This document shows, piece by piece, positions 43,374 to 52,130 of a DNA stretch of 64,000 nt. Under the pieces are notes generated by a model. The model saw only the letters and a list, made by a program, of their open reading frames with translations, did no database searches and was not told the DNA's origin. Each line of letters begins with the position of its first letter. Position 1 is the stretch's first letter. The DNA lies in NCBI GenBank assembly GCA_000437395.1, contig FR898166.1:1-64000 (forward strand), given 5' to 3'. The position numbers were made by a program, and so were the translations under genes. Source of the stretch: Clostridium sp. CAG:288 (GTDB lineage: Bacteria; Bacillota_I; Bacilli_A; RFN20; CAG-288).

Positions 43374-43426
43374 GCAATTAAGTTTATGTTCTTATTTGGG
43401 ACGTTTAGAACTCAAACCGCTATTGC
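43374..43426 (-). ncRNA. Unrecognised structured leader RNA (candidate aptamer)
   Basis: The predicted transcript begins at about 43426. GCAAU at the 5' end pairs with AUUGC at 43374-43378. Inside, GUUUGAGUUCU pairs with AGAACAUAAAC around a 14-base loop containing AAACGUCCCAAAUA. Single-stranded AGCG and UUA lie between the helices. It is followed at once by an intrinsic terminator. It lacks the GEMM-I blocks, and I could not match it to another riboswitch class I know. Confidence 0.5.
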
Positions 43427-43432
43427 TGAAAT

Positions 43433-43461
43433 ATACTACCATTTGAAAATTTTTCTGTCAA
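43433..43461 (-). promoter_or_regulatory. Promoter of the 42415 gene
   Basis: TTGACA (43456-43461) and TAGTAT (43433-43438) on the minus strand with a 17-bp spacer. Confidence 0.75.
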
Positions 43462-43560
43462 TAAAAAATACAAAGAGATAGCATTTCATTTTTATTAAAC
43501 ATTATTCACATTATTTGTGTAGATTTTTATAAAAAAGGTGATTTTGAAAATGCTTTTTTG

Positions 43561-43589
43561 TTGAAATTTGTTGTCTTTTTAGATATACA
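43561..43589 (+). promoter_or_regulatory. Promoter of the plus-strand riboswitch operon
   Basis: TTGAAA (43561-43566) and TATACA (43584-43589) are 17 bp apart; predicted start near 43596, just before the aptamer. Confidence 0.7.
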
Positions 43590-43600
43590 TAATAAAGTAA

Positions 43601-43671
43601 AAAAGCAAAACTATCGTAAGATAGTGACGCAAAGCTATAGGGTCCTATATATATATGGATTGCCAGTTACC
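43601..43671 (+). ncRNA. c-di-GMP-I (GEMM-I) riboswitch, plus strand
   Basis: AAAAGCAAAA, then CUAUC-GUAA-GAUAG (GNRA tetraloop arm), invariant GACGCAAAGCUAUAGGGUCC, an AU-rich second arm closed by GGAUU, and GCCAGUUACC. All GEMM-I blocks are present, and the core is nearly identical to the minus-strand copy at 41846-41921. It leads the operon 43704-51081. Confidence 0.92.
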
Positions 43672-43698
43672 ATTTGTATATTTATTAAAAAACTGGAG
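43663..43698 (+). promoter_or_regulatory. Riboswitch anti-SD / ribosome binding site switch
   Basis: CCAGUU (43663-43668), the 3' strand of the aptamer, is complementary to AACUGG (43691-43696), which overlaps the Shine-Dalgarno GGAG (43695-43698) of the gene at 43704. No terminator is seen, so control is probably at translation: aptamer folding would free the ribosome binding site. Confidence 0.65.
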
Positions 43699-43703
43699 TA
43701 TTA

Positions 43704-44597
43704 ATGAAAATCAATAGAAGTAAATCTGTCTTATTATCGATAGTTATGTGCTGTAGCTGTTTATTAGCTACTGCTTTTTCGACTATAGCTTGGTTTACTG
43801 CTAAAAGACAAGAAGAGATCAATAATGGTGGTACTTCTATCTTTAATAATCAAACTTCACTTCTTTCTTATAATGCTTATAAATTTGAATATAATGTCAT
43901 CGGTTCTGATGATAATACTTTAGTCGACTATGATAATCCTCAAAATGGAAAGGTTATAGAGTTAAGCGAAGACGATATTAAAGCTAATAAAGCTCAAATG
44001 AATATCTTTGACCCAGCTTATCTTATTGTTAATGAAAATGTTACTTTATACGATATGCATACTAATATCGTTTATAAAGTCGTTTTGGATACTAATTTAT
44101 CTGGAAATATTAGTGTTGTTATTTCTATGCTTAAAAAAGAAATGGAAAGAGATAGTTCTTTATATTACATTTCTCGTTATGCTGATATCCAAGCTTTTAG
44201 TCAAAAAGAAGTTGAAGACTGTATAGCTGATAACAAATATTTGCCAACTTTTTATTCTTCAGTAGCTGATAGCAATAAGACGACAAACGATCCTATGTTT
44301 TATGCTGTCTCTTATTTAGCATGGCAAAATAAAAAAGTTGAGAATAACAACGTTGCTCACTTATACGAAAAGAGTAATGACACTACAATCGTTAACGATT
44401 CTGTCGTCGTCAAAAATGATAACGACTCTATCGATTCTTTAAAAGGTAGTTTGGCAAATTTAACTTACTATATCTCTATTGACTATTCGCCTAATGAGTT
44501 GGCTGATTTAGCTTTTTCTTTATCTGGTGTCAATATTCCAGTTTACTTTGACTGCGTTTTTAGCGTTAAAGTGGAAGGAGCTAGTAGCAATGAATAA
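43704..44597 (+). CDS. TasA/camelysin-like secreted protein 5
   Basis: 297 residues. The signal peptide contains Cys residues (MCCSCLLATAF) and ends STIAWFTAKRQ, a SipW-type cleavage site. The beta-rich mature part contains NVTLYDMHTNIVYKVVLDT, GNISVVISMLKK and ends with VNIPVYFDCVFSVKVEG, comparable to the last strands of proteins 1-4. First gene under the plus-strand riboswitch. It overlaps the next gene by 8 bases. Probably a fibre or anchor subunit. Confidence 0.7.
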   Translation: MKINRSKSVLLSIVMCCSCLLATAFSTIAWFTAKRQEEINNGGTSIFNNQTSLLSYNAYKFEYNVIGSDDNTLVDYDNPQNGKVIELSEDDIKANKAQMNIFDPAYLIVNENVTLYDMHTNIVYKVVLDTNLSGNISVVISMLKKEMERDSSLYYISRYADIQAFSQKEVEDCIADNKYLPTFYSSVADSNKTTNDPMFYAVSYLAWQNKKVENNNVAHLYEKSNDTTIVNDSVVVKNDNDSIDSLKGSLANLTYYISIDYSPNELADLAFSLSGVNIPVYFDCVFSVKVEGASSNE

Positions 44598-47526
44598 AAC
44601 TAAAATTGTTAACTCACTTATCACTTTAATTGTACCAGTAGTTACTGTTATCACTGCTTCTGTCGCTTGGTTTATGGCTAAGAACTTAGAAAAGGATAAT
44701 GGTGCTAATGGTTCTTTAGGTTTAAGAACTTATTTCTATCAAGGTGATGGAACTAAAGATGATCCATATGAAATTGTTATTCCTCAACATTTATATAATC
44801 TTTCTAGACTTCAAAACTTTGGTATTTTAAAAGACAATAGTTATTTTAGAATAGGTCACGATTTTGAAAACGATGGAAACTATAAGTGCCTTAAAGTTGA
44901 AAACGGTGTTGTTCAACAAGAACATGTCGACTTTTTAGACATGAGTAGTATGAAATCGTCTTTTATGTCTATCGGTAGTGAAGGAACACCTTTCTCAGGT
45001 ATATTTGAAGGAAACAACATTCCTGTTTTAAATTTAACTGTTGACTCTTCATTAGAAGATATGGGCTTATTCGGCTATTGTGATTCTGATTCAAATATTC
45101 AAAATTTAATTGTCAGTAACCTTACTGTCAACTGTGTTGGATATAGCCAAGAAGTCAATGCTATCGACGACTTATATACTATTGCTGTAGATAACGCTTT
45201 GACTAAGAATACTGTCTTTGAAAAGGCTGATTTATATTATTTTGATAAATATGCTAATAAGCAAACTAAGTTTAGAGAAGAAAAGATTATTGTTGGTACA
45301 AACTTTAACGGAATTGATGCAGCTTCTGAAACTATAAATGGCGTTAACTATTCAAATAGCTATTTCACAACTTACTTTGACACTTCAGATAGTCGTTTTG
45401 AATATGACGTTAAAGTTAGTAATAACGCTTTAGATGTAATTACAACTGATGATGGTCAAACTCAAGTAAGAGTTAACTTAGACTTTATTAATAACAACGA
45501 TGACTTTGCTAATACCAACTGTGAAATTGATACTCGTATTAGTTTAGTTGCTTCGACTATTTACAACAATAGAAAGTACTCTAGAGTTATTCAAACTTAC
45601 TTGGCTAAGATATATTCAAATAGAGCTTCCGATAAAACCTCTACAGGTTATACTATGACAGTTTATACTGACTATGTTGATCCTAACTCTAGTTCACAAT
45701 ATACAAACTATTTCCACGGTAACAATATCGGCTTTTTAGCAGGTCATGTCGATGGAAGTATGACTAACTGTTACGTATATGACTCTAAGATTAATTTTAA
45801 CCAAGGCGATTCAACTATCTTTAAGCCAGTAGAAACAGAATCAGAAATTGGTTTGGTTGGTGAAATTGGTGTTAACGTTGAAAACACTTTAGCTCCTGAA
45901 TATGGCTTTTCTGATAAAGGTGAAATTGGTGTTATTAACTTTTCAGGTATCTATTCATCTATTCGTAGCGACTTTCCAACAAATACTATGCAAACAAGTA
46001 TTAAGAAATCTGACACAACTGGTACAGATAGATTCTATGTTGACTATACAAAATATCTTAACCAAAACACTTATCAACTTTATGCTGAATATTTAAGAAC
46101 AACTTCAGCTAGTATTTCGACTTATATTACTAGTTCTGGTCAAAATAACGGAGGAAGCTTTCAGCCAACTAGTGGTTCTGCTGCTAACTCTGTCGACTTC
46201 TTTGGCCAAAAGTTAATCGAAGATACTGCTACTACTGATAGAGGATTAGGTATCTTTAAAGTTGCTACTTCTAACGACCGTTCTAACTTTGATCCAACAA
46301 CCTATAATAAAGATACTTACTTTATTAACGGTTTAGGAACTTCAAGTATTACAAACGGAACAGCTAAAACTGAAATTTATTACACTACTGCTGAAAACGA
46401 TGCTAAAGACGGAATAACTAATCCAACAGCTTGGTATCCTTCAAACGGTGTTCACCCAAGTGGTGGAGACTATAACTTCGTTGAAAACATGTCTACTATA
46501 CCTGATTATGCTGACTCAAGTACTTTCACAAGTAAATACGAACAAAGATCTAACTATGTTTTTAAATTAAACTTTGGAAATGACTATTCTAAAGTTGGTA
46601 ATAACTCTTATTTCTACAATACAGATAGCAAGTTATTGCAAGAGTATTTTAAATACAAATTAATAGATAAATATGGAAAATCAATTGAACCAGGTAATAA
46701 TAGATTTGGTCTTATGATTAGAAAAAGTGATTATACTCAACTTTCTTCACTTTCCTCATACTTAACTATTAGTTCTAATAAGTCTATTACAACAGTTAAC
46801 GGACAACAATACCCAGCTAACTCTATTTTGTTTGAAATAAGTAATAGTAATGGTGCTAACATCAGCGTTATTGCAAGTAGTAATAAACGCAACGGATATG
46901 TTTCTATTTATGGTTATGACTACGATAGTAGTGGTAATTTAAAATATTTAGATGCTAAAGGAAACTTAGGAAATACTGCAGTACCTTTATACACGATGTT
47001 TGTGCCAAATAATGACAATATTGATACATTAAAATACTTTAATTATGATTCAACTACTGGTAAAACAGATACTACAGCTGTAGTTGCTAGCGATACAAAT
47101 TCAAGCAATAAGTTATTTGCACACATCTTTAAAGTTCCTAAAGGTAAATACTTTATCGGTTCACCTAATGACTCTATCAATATTTACTATATGGCTGTTC
47201 AAGGTCAAACAGCTGGTACTATTGATGAAATTAACGTTGCTCAGGGTATCAATAGAGTTGCCGGTGTTGACTTCTTATTATGTGATCCAACAGGTGACTT
47301 AAAGAAGTATGCTAAACTCACATATTTAGCTAAGTTTAATACAAATTCAGGTACTTTAAGAGTTTATTCTCAAGATGAAGTACATTTATATATCAGTTTA
47401 ACTATTAACGATAGCGAAGTATTAACTTTCTTAAATTCTGCTATGGTGTGGAATCAAGGATCGGCTTCTTTCTATCTTAACGGAACTGAATATTCGGAAA
47501 AGAATTATACTTATCCAAAAGCATAG
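44590..47526 (+). CDS. Giant SipW-signal surface protein (978 residues)
   Basis: ATG 44590 with AAGGAG upstream. The signal ends TASVAWFMAKNLE, again the TasA-type motif. Near the N-terminus GTKDDPYEIVIPQHLYNLSR and a later FSGIFEGNNIPVLNLTV, MGLFGYC resemble GLUG/pectin-lyase-type adhesin starts, so the front part may be a beta-helix. The rest is Ser/Thr/Asn-rich beta sequence with motifs such as NYFHGNNIGFLAGHVDGS. No LPxTG anchor is present. It is likely a large extracellular adhesin or matrix protein co-produced with the fibre proteins. Confidence 0.7.
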   Translation: MNKTKIVNSLITLIVPVVTVITASVAWFMAKNLEKDNGANGSLGLRTYFYQGDGTKDDPYEIVIPQHLYNLSRLQNFGILKDNSYFRIGHDFENDGNYKCLKVENGVVQQEHVDFLDMSSMKSSFMSIGSEGTPFSGIFEGNNIPVLNLTVDSSLEDMGLFGYCDSDSNIQNLIVSNLTVNCVGYSQEVNAIDDLYTIAVDNALTKNTVFEKADLYYFDKYANKQTKFREEKIIVGTNFNGIDAASETINGVNYSNSYFTTYFDTSDSRFEYDVKVSNNALDVITTDDGQTQVRVNLDFINNNDDFANTNCEIDTRISLVASTIYNNRKYSRVIQTYLAKIYSNRASDKTSTGYTMTVYTDYVDPNSSSQYTNYFHGNNIGFLAGHVDGSMTNCYVYDSKINFNQGDSTIFKPVETESEIGLVGEIGVNVENTLAPEYGFSDKGEIGVINFSGIYSSIRSDFPTNTMQTSIKKSDTTGTDRFYVDYTKYLNQNTYQLYAEYLRTTSASISTYITSSGQNNGGSFQPTSGSAANSVDFFGQKLIEDTATTDRGLGIFKVATSNDRSNFDPTTYNKDTYFINGLGTSSITNGTAKTEIYYTTAENDAKDGITNPTAWYPSNGVHPSGGDYNFVENMSTIPDYADSSTFTSKYEQRSNYVFKLNFGNDYSKVGNNSYFYNTDSKLLQEYFKYKLIDKYGKSIEPGNNRFGLMIRKSDYTQLSSLSSYLTISSNKSITTVNGQQYPANSILFEISNSNGANISVIASSNKRNGYVSIYGYDYDSSGNLKYLDAKGNLGNTAVPLYTMFVPNNDNIDTLKYFNYDSTTGKTDTTAVVASDTNSSNKLFAHIFKVPKGKYFIGSPNDSINIYYMAVQGQTAGTIDEINVAQGINRVAGVDFLLCDPTGDLKKYAKLTYLAKFNTNSGTLRVYSQDEVHLYISLTINDSEVLTFLNSAMVWNQGSASFYLNGTEYSEKNYTYPKA

Positions 47527-47538
47527 GAGGTAAATGAA

Positions 47539-50500
47539 ATGAGCAAAATTAAAAAATTCTTATCAGTTGCTTTAGTTTTTATAACTTGTTTAATTTCTTT
47601 AGCTTCTGTTGTTAAAAATACATACGCTTCTAATATAGAAAATAATGTTAGCTCTTCGTATAGCTATAGTAACGCTGTAGTTGAAGATAATGGTGTCAGT
47701 TATACTTTATATTACAATAGTATAGGAAGAACTGAAGCAGCTATTGCTTATAATAGTGGTGGTGAAAATACCGTTATTAATGTTCCTGACAAATTTACTA
47801 GTGTTAATGCTACTGGAAGTACATCAACAACAATTACAGCTATATATGAATCTGGTTTTGCTAACTGTACCGCTACTCAAATTAACTTACCTAATACTAT
47901 TAAACAAATAGGTAAACAAGCTTTCTTATCATGTACAAACTTAGTTACTTTTGTTATACCATCAAAAGTAACAGTTATTGATGTTGCAACCTTTATGAAC
48001 TGTACAGCTTTAACTGATGTTTCTTATATGAATAATGATGGTGATTCAGTAAAAGTAAATAATACAATAACAGCTATTAATGAAAATGCCTTTACAGGAT
48101 GTCGAAGACTTTCATCGTTTACTATGCCTAACACCTTAACTTATATAGGAAGAAGTGCATTTAAAGGATGCGTTTACTTAACACGTGTTATTTTGCCAAG
48201 TGCATCTAATGAATTAGAAGTCGATGACTATGCTTTTGCTAACTGCAACTTAATGATTATGGCATATGTTCCTAATAATATTAAAAGATTTGGTGAGTAT
48301 GTATTTAATGGAAATGAAAAATTAACAATTTACTTATCACGTTCTACTAATCCTTCAACAAATGATGGATATACTAGTACATGGAATAAAACGTATGTAT
48401 CTACAGGAAATAATAGTTATATTCCGTATAAATTAAACTATGGTCGAGTTGATTTAACTCCTACCAATAACTTTATTTATAGTATCTCAACAAAGCCAAT
48501 TATGGATAATTTTGAAGTACATACTCTAGATGCTAATAAAGATAATAGTGAATATGCTGTTTTAGTTTCTTACTTAGGTTCTATGGATTCAAGCGAAGAT
48601 GAAGTTAACAATGGAGTTTTAACTATTCCTGAATACGTTGTTGACCTTGAAGGTAATAAATATCCTGTTAAAGTTATTGAGGAAGGTTGCTTTAGTGCAA
48701 CTGCAACTAATAAAACAGGTACTAATTTAAAAAAAGTGTCTTTACCAGAGCAATTAGTAAAAATTGGTCGTAAAGCTTTCTTTGATACTACTAATTTAGC
48801 TGATATTGACTTTTCACGTTGTACTCAACTTAAAGAAATTTCAACTGATGCTTTCAAAGCAAATACAAAAGGTAATTCTGCACTAACTTCTTTAAATTTT
48901 CCAGCTTCATTAGAAATTATTGATGGTTGGGCTTTTGAAAACTTAAACGCAGTAAAGAGTATTACTTTTAATGCTGATAGTGAAGGCAAATACCACTTAA
49001 AAGCCATTGGCAATAGTGCTTTCATTAATTGTGGAAAACAAAATAAAGGAACATTTGATTTAGTATTGCCACCTTCTTTAGATGATGATTTCTATAATGA
49101 TAATATTAAAGGAAATAATAAACAAAATGCATATGGATTTTATTGCGGTAAAGCTATAGAAAGAAATGCTTTTGCTTATTGCGAAGCTATAAAATCTATT
49201 ACTTTAAACGAATCAGATTCTAATGTAAAATCGATTTCAATTGGTTATCTTGCTTTTTTCAATTGCGAATACATCAAAACTATTTCATTAGACACTACAA
49301 AACTTTATGAAATTGATCGTGATGCTTTTACAGGAAACTGGAGTACAAAAAGTGTTTATCTTAATACTACTTATTTAGAGAATAACAGCTATACATCTGC
49401 ATGGGGATCTACTATTTTTGGAAAAAACGCTTATGCTTCTATATATTTATCAGGTTATTATCCAAAAAGTGGAACGACAATTGCAGAACCACCATATAAC
49501 ACATGGGATCTAGAAACATCTGGTTCTGATTTTTCTGAAAACGGTTTTACTTCTACTGCGTTAAGACGTGCTACTGTTCCTGTATATACACATGTTGGAG
49601 ATACAGTTAATGGGAAAACAGGTATGGAAAGAGTTCAAACTTATTCTAATCAATTTGATTATTTAGAATATTCTGACCATATTACAATAACAAATGCTGA
49701 AGAAAAATTAAGAGATGTAGTTATTACTATTCCTGGAACAATTAACGATTTGCCAGTAACTGAAATTGGACCAAGTGCTTTTGGTGGTTATAGATATATT
49801 AATTATATTAAATATGATAGTGATGTTAAACTAAAGAAAATAGGTGACTATGCGTTTTGGAGCAGATGGACAGATGCTTATGAATATACATATACTAATT
49901 CTAGATCTATTGCTAGCATTTATTCGGATGATGCAGATAAAAACAATAGAGTATGTAAGATTCCAAGTACTGTAACTTACGTTGGTGAATATGCATTTAT
50001 GAACAATCACTTTAAATCAGTATCTATTCCATCTACACTTAATTATATTGGATTAAATGCGTTTGGTTCAAATGCTAAAAATGATAGTCTTTTATCTGAT
50101 TTATTTTCGTTCACTGTTGAAGAAACAAGCAGTTACTTTACTACAGATGGTGATAATTTATACTCCAAAAACTATGAAATGTTATTCTTCCATGCTAGAG
50201 GTGCAGCAAATAAAGATGTTGTTTTAAATACAAATACAAAAATAATAGGTTTTGAAGCTTTTAATGGTTCTGATATAACATCAGTTACTTTCAATAGCTC
50301 ACTTCAAAAAATTAATGGGTTTGCTTTTAATAGAAATACAAAATTGACTGAGGTTAAAGGAAATTTAACTGGCCTTCAATATATTAACCATAAAGATGGA
50401 AGTGTTCCTACTGTAAATGGATTTGGACAAAGTCCATTTAATGATAAATTTAACGAAGCTATGTATAGTAATGGCGCTTTTGAATCTTGTTCTTCATTAA

Positions 50501-51081
50501 CTAGTATCAACCTAAAAAGTGCTACATCATTAGTAGCTATTGGAACTCGAGCTTTTTACAAATGTAGCAATATAACCAATTATACAGGTGGTAATCAGAT
50601 TGAAGTATATACATATGATGGAACAACATTAGTCTTGAGTAAAACTATAGGCAATGAAGCACAAAATTCATTATTAGATTTACGCTGTGACAATGGTGGT
50701 TCTTCTTCGACAACTAAATTAACATATATTGGCAAAAATGCTTTTTATAATAATACTAACATTCAATATGTTTTCTTACCAAATAGTTTAACTTATGTAG
50801 GAGAGCAGGCTTTTAAAACAGATAGACTTGGAACAATTTACTGTGAATGGAAATATGGAACTTCAAAGAGTTTCTCCTCAACCGCTTTCAACTATAGTGG
50901 AAGCAGTGTTCACACCCAAGTTTACTATGTTGGACAAGTATCAGATGTCAGTGCAACAAACAACAACATCAACTATTGGACCTATTATATTAACGATGAT
51001 AAGACAATAGATAGAAATAAGATTGTTACTTTTGGTACCAATGGCGATGCTGCTAAGGCATATATAGGTAAATTATTTTAA
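47539..51081 (+). CDS. BspA-type leucine-rich-repeat surface protein
   Basis: 1180 residues with an ordinary Sec signal (VALVFITCLISLASV, then KNTYAS). The body is built from LRR_5/BspA repeats of about 23 residues, of the form IGKQAFLSCTNLVTFVIP, with many degenerate copies and insertions rich in Ser, Thr, Asn and Tyr (for instance GYTSTWNKTYVSTG). BspA-type proteins bind host matrix proteins or other cells. No LPxTG motif or C-terminal helix is visible, so attachment may depend on the fibre proteins. AGGAGG precedes the ATG. Third gene of the c-di-GMP-controlled operon. Confidence 0.85.
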   Translation: MSKIKKFLSVALVFITCLISLASVVKNTYASNIENNVSSSYSYSNAVVEDNGVSYTLYYNSIGRTEAAIAYNSGGENTVINVPDKFTSVNATGSTSTTITAIYESGFANCTATQINLPNTIKQIGKQAFLSCTNLVTFVIPSKVTVIDVATFMNCTALTDVSYMNNDGDSVKVNNTITAINENAFTGCRRLSSFTMPNTLTYIGRSAFKGCVYLTRVILPSASNELEVDDYAFANCNLMIMAYVPNNIKRFGEYVFNGNEKLTIYLSRSTNPSTNDGYTSTWNKTYVSTGNNSYIPYKLNYGRVDLTPTNNFIYSISTKPIMDNFEVHTLDANKDNSEYAVLVSYLGSMDSSEDEVNNGVLTIPEYVVDLEGNKYPVKVIEEGCFSATATNKTGTNLKKVSLPEQLVKIGRKAFFDTTNLADIDFSRCTQLKEISTDAFKANTKGNSALTSLNFPASLEIIDGWAFENLNAVKSITFNADSEGKYHLKAIGNSAFINCGKQNKGTFDLVLPPSLDDDFYNDNIKGNNKQNAYGFYCGKAIERNAFAYCEAIKSITLNESDSNVKSISIGYLAFFNCEYIKTISLDTTKLYEIDRDAFTGNWSTKSVYLNTTYLENNSYTSAWGSTIFGKNAYASIYLSGYYPKSGTTIAEPPYNTWDLETSGSDFSENGFTSTALRRATVPVYTHVGDTVNGKTGMERVQTYSNQFDYLEYSDHITITNAEEKLRDVVITIPGTINDLPVTEIGPSAFGGYRYINYIKYDSDVKLKKIGDYAFWSRWTDAYEYTYTNSRSIASIYSDDADKNNRVCKIPSTVTYVGEYAFMNNHFKSVSIPSTLNYIGLNAFGSNAKNDSLLSDLFSFTVEETSSYFTTDGDNLYSKNYEMLFFHARGAANKDVVLNTNTKIIGFEAFNGSDITSVTFNSSLQKINGFAFNRNTKLTEVKGNLTGLQYINHKDGSVPTVNGFGQSPFNDKFNEAMYSNGAFESCSSLTSINLKSATSLVAIGTRAFYKCSNITNYTGGNQIEVYTYDGTTLVLSKTIGNEAQNSLLDLRCDNGGSSSTTKLTYIGKNAFYNNTNIQYVFLPNSLTYVGEQAFKTDRLGTIYCEWKYGTSKSFSSTAFNYSGSSVHTQVYYVGQVSDVSATNNNINYWTYYINDDKTIDRNKIVTFGTNGDAAKAYIGKLF

Positions 51082-51099
51082 TATTAAGTTTTAATTTTA

Positions 51100-51142
51100 A
51101 AGGTATTTATAGATTAATAATAATTTATAAGTACCTTTTTTT
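51100..51142 (+). terminator. Terminator of the plus-strand fibre operon
   Basis: AAAGGTATTTATA pairs with TATAAGTACCTTT across an AT-rich loop, then TTTTTTT. Confidence 0.75.
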
Positions 51143-51256
51143 ATATATAAATCTAATTAAATTACACTTATTTTATTTTTCATTTTTTATTTAAAATGAA
51201 ATTAATAAATAATAAGAATAAAATCAATGAAATATATGCAATAAATAACAATTAAT

Positions 51257-51285
51257 TTGACACTTTTTATTTAAGATGGCATAAT
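51257..51285 (+). promoter_or_regulatory. Promoter of plsC, giving a nearly leaderless mRNA
   Basis: TTGACA (51257-51262) and CATAAT (51280-51285), 17 bp apart. The start codon at 51295 is only 9 bases after the -10 box, and no Shine-Dalgarno lies between. Confidence 0.7.
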
Positions 51286-51294
51286 TAATTTGTC

Positions 51295-52128
51295 ATGATA
51301 TTTAGTATTATATTTGCAATTCTAAGCGTTTCCATAGACGCATTAATTATTATATTAACAGGAATATACAGCATTTGGTGGGCTGATCTTTTAATGGTTC
51401 TAGCTTTACCTATTTTTTATGCTGCTATATTTATTATTTATTTACTAATATTGTTTATTTGGTCTTTATTTATTAATAAGAAAAAAGATTATGTTAATCC
51501 AAATAAATTTTATTACTTTATTTTAAAACAAACTTGTTATTTATTAGTACAATTTTCAAATTCAAAGATATATTGTACTGGTTTAGATAAAATACCAAAC
51601 GATAGAAAGTGTTTGATAGTCAACAATCATACGTCGAATTTTGACCCAATTTGTATTATGGCTGCGCTTAAGCAATCACCTATAATTTGTATTACTAAAC
51701 CAGAGAATAAAAAGATTCCAATTTGTGGTCCTTTTATTCATAGAAATGGATTTATATCTATCGATAGAAAAAGTGCTATGAAAGCTTTAAGGTCAATTAT
51801 GCGTGCAGCAAAATTAGTCGAAGAAGATAAGGCACATATTTGTATATCTCCTGAGGGTACACGTAGCAAGACTGGTGAACTATTACCATTTAAAGCTGGT
51901 AGCTTTAAAACAGCTTACTATTCTAACTCTCCTATTGTTGTTGTTAGTTTACTTAACACTAATAAGATAGCTAAAGACTTTCCTTTTAAACGTACTAAGG
52001 TGTATTTAGACGTCGTTGATGTTATATACCCTGAAGATTATAAGGAAAAGACTACTATTGAAATTAGTGAAATAGTAAGAAATGAAATACAAGAACAATT
52101 AAATATTAGGAAAGGAGAAAAGAAATAA
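51295..52128 (+). CDS. plsC: 1-acyl-glycerol-3-phosphate acyltransferase
   Basis: 277 residues. Two N-terminal membrane helices (about 2-22 and 30-62), then the PlsC domain: NNHTSNFDP (HX4D), CGPFIHRNGFISIDRK, SPEGTRSKTG and VVVSL. It makes phosphatidic acid from lysophosphatidic acid at the membrane. The gene lacks a ribosome binding site and probably starts at the 5' end of its mRNA. A lipid kinase gene follows 2 bases after the stop. Confidence 0.88.
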   Translation: MIFSIIFAILSVSIDALIIILTGIYSIWWADLLMVLALPIFYAAIFIIYLLILFIWSLFINKKKDYVNPNKFYYFILKQTCYLLVQFSNSKIYCTGLDKIPNDRKCLIVNNHTSNFDPICIMAALKQSPIICITKPENKKIPICGPFIHRNGFISIDRKSAMKALRSIMRAAKLVEEDKAHICISPEGTRSKTGELLPFKAGSFKTAYYSNSPIVVVSLLNTNKIAKDFPFKRTKVYLDVVDVIYPEDYKEKTTIEISEIVRNEIQEQLNIRKGEKK

Positions 52129-52130
52129 TT

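Noticed and set aside
43281..43440. Possible c-di-GMP-II riboswitch on either strand
   Set aside because: Only a short resemblance (GUAGUGCAA on the plus strand); the other conserved blocks and the pairing GGGCAC arm are absent.
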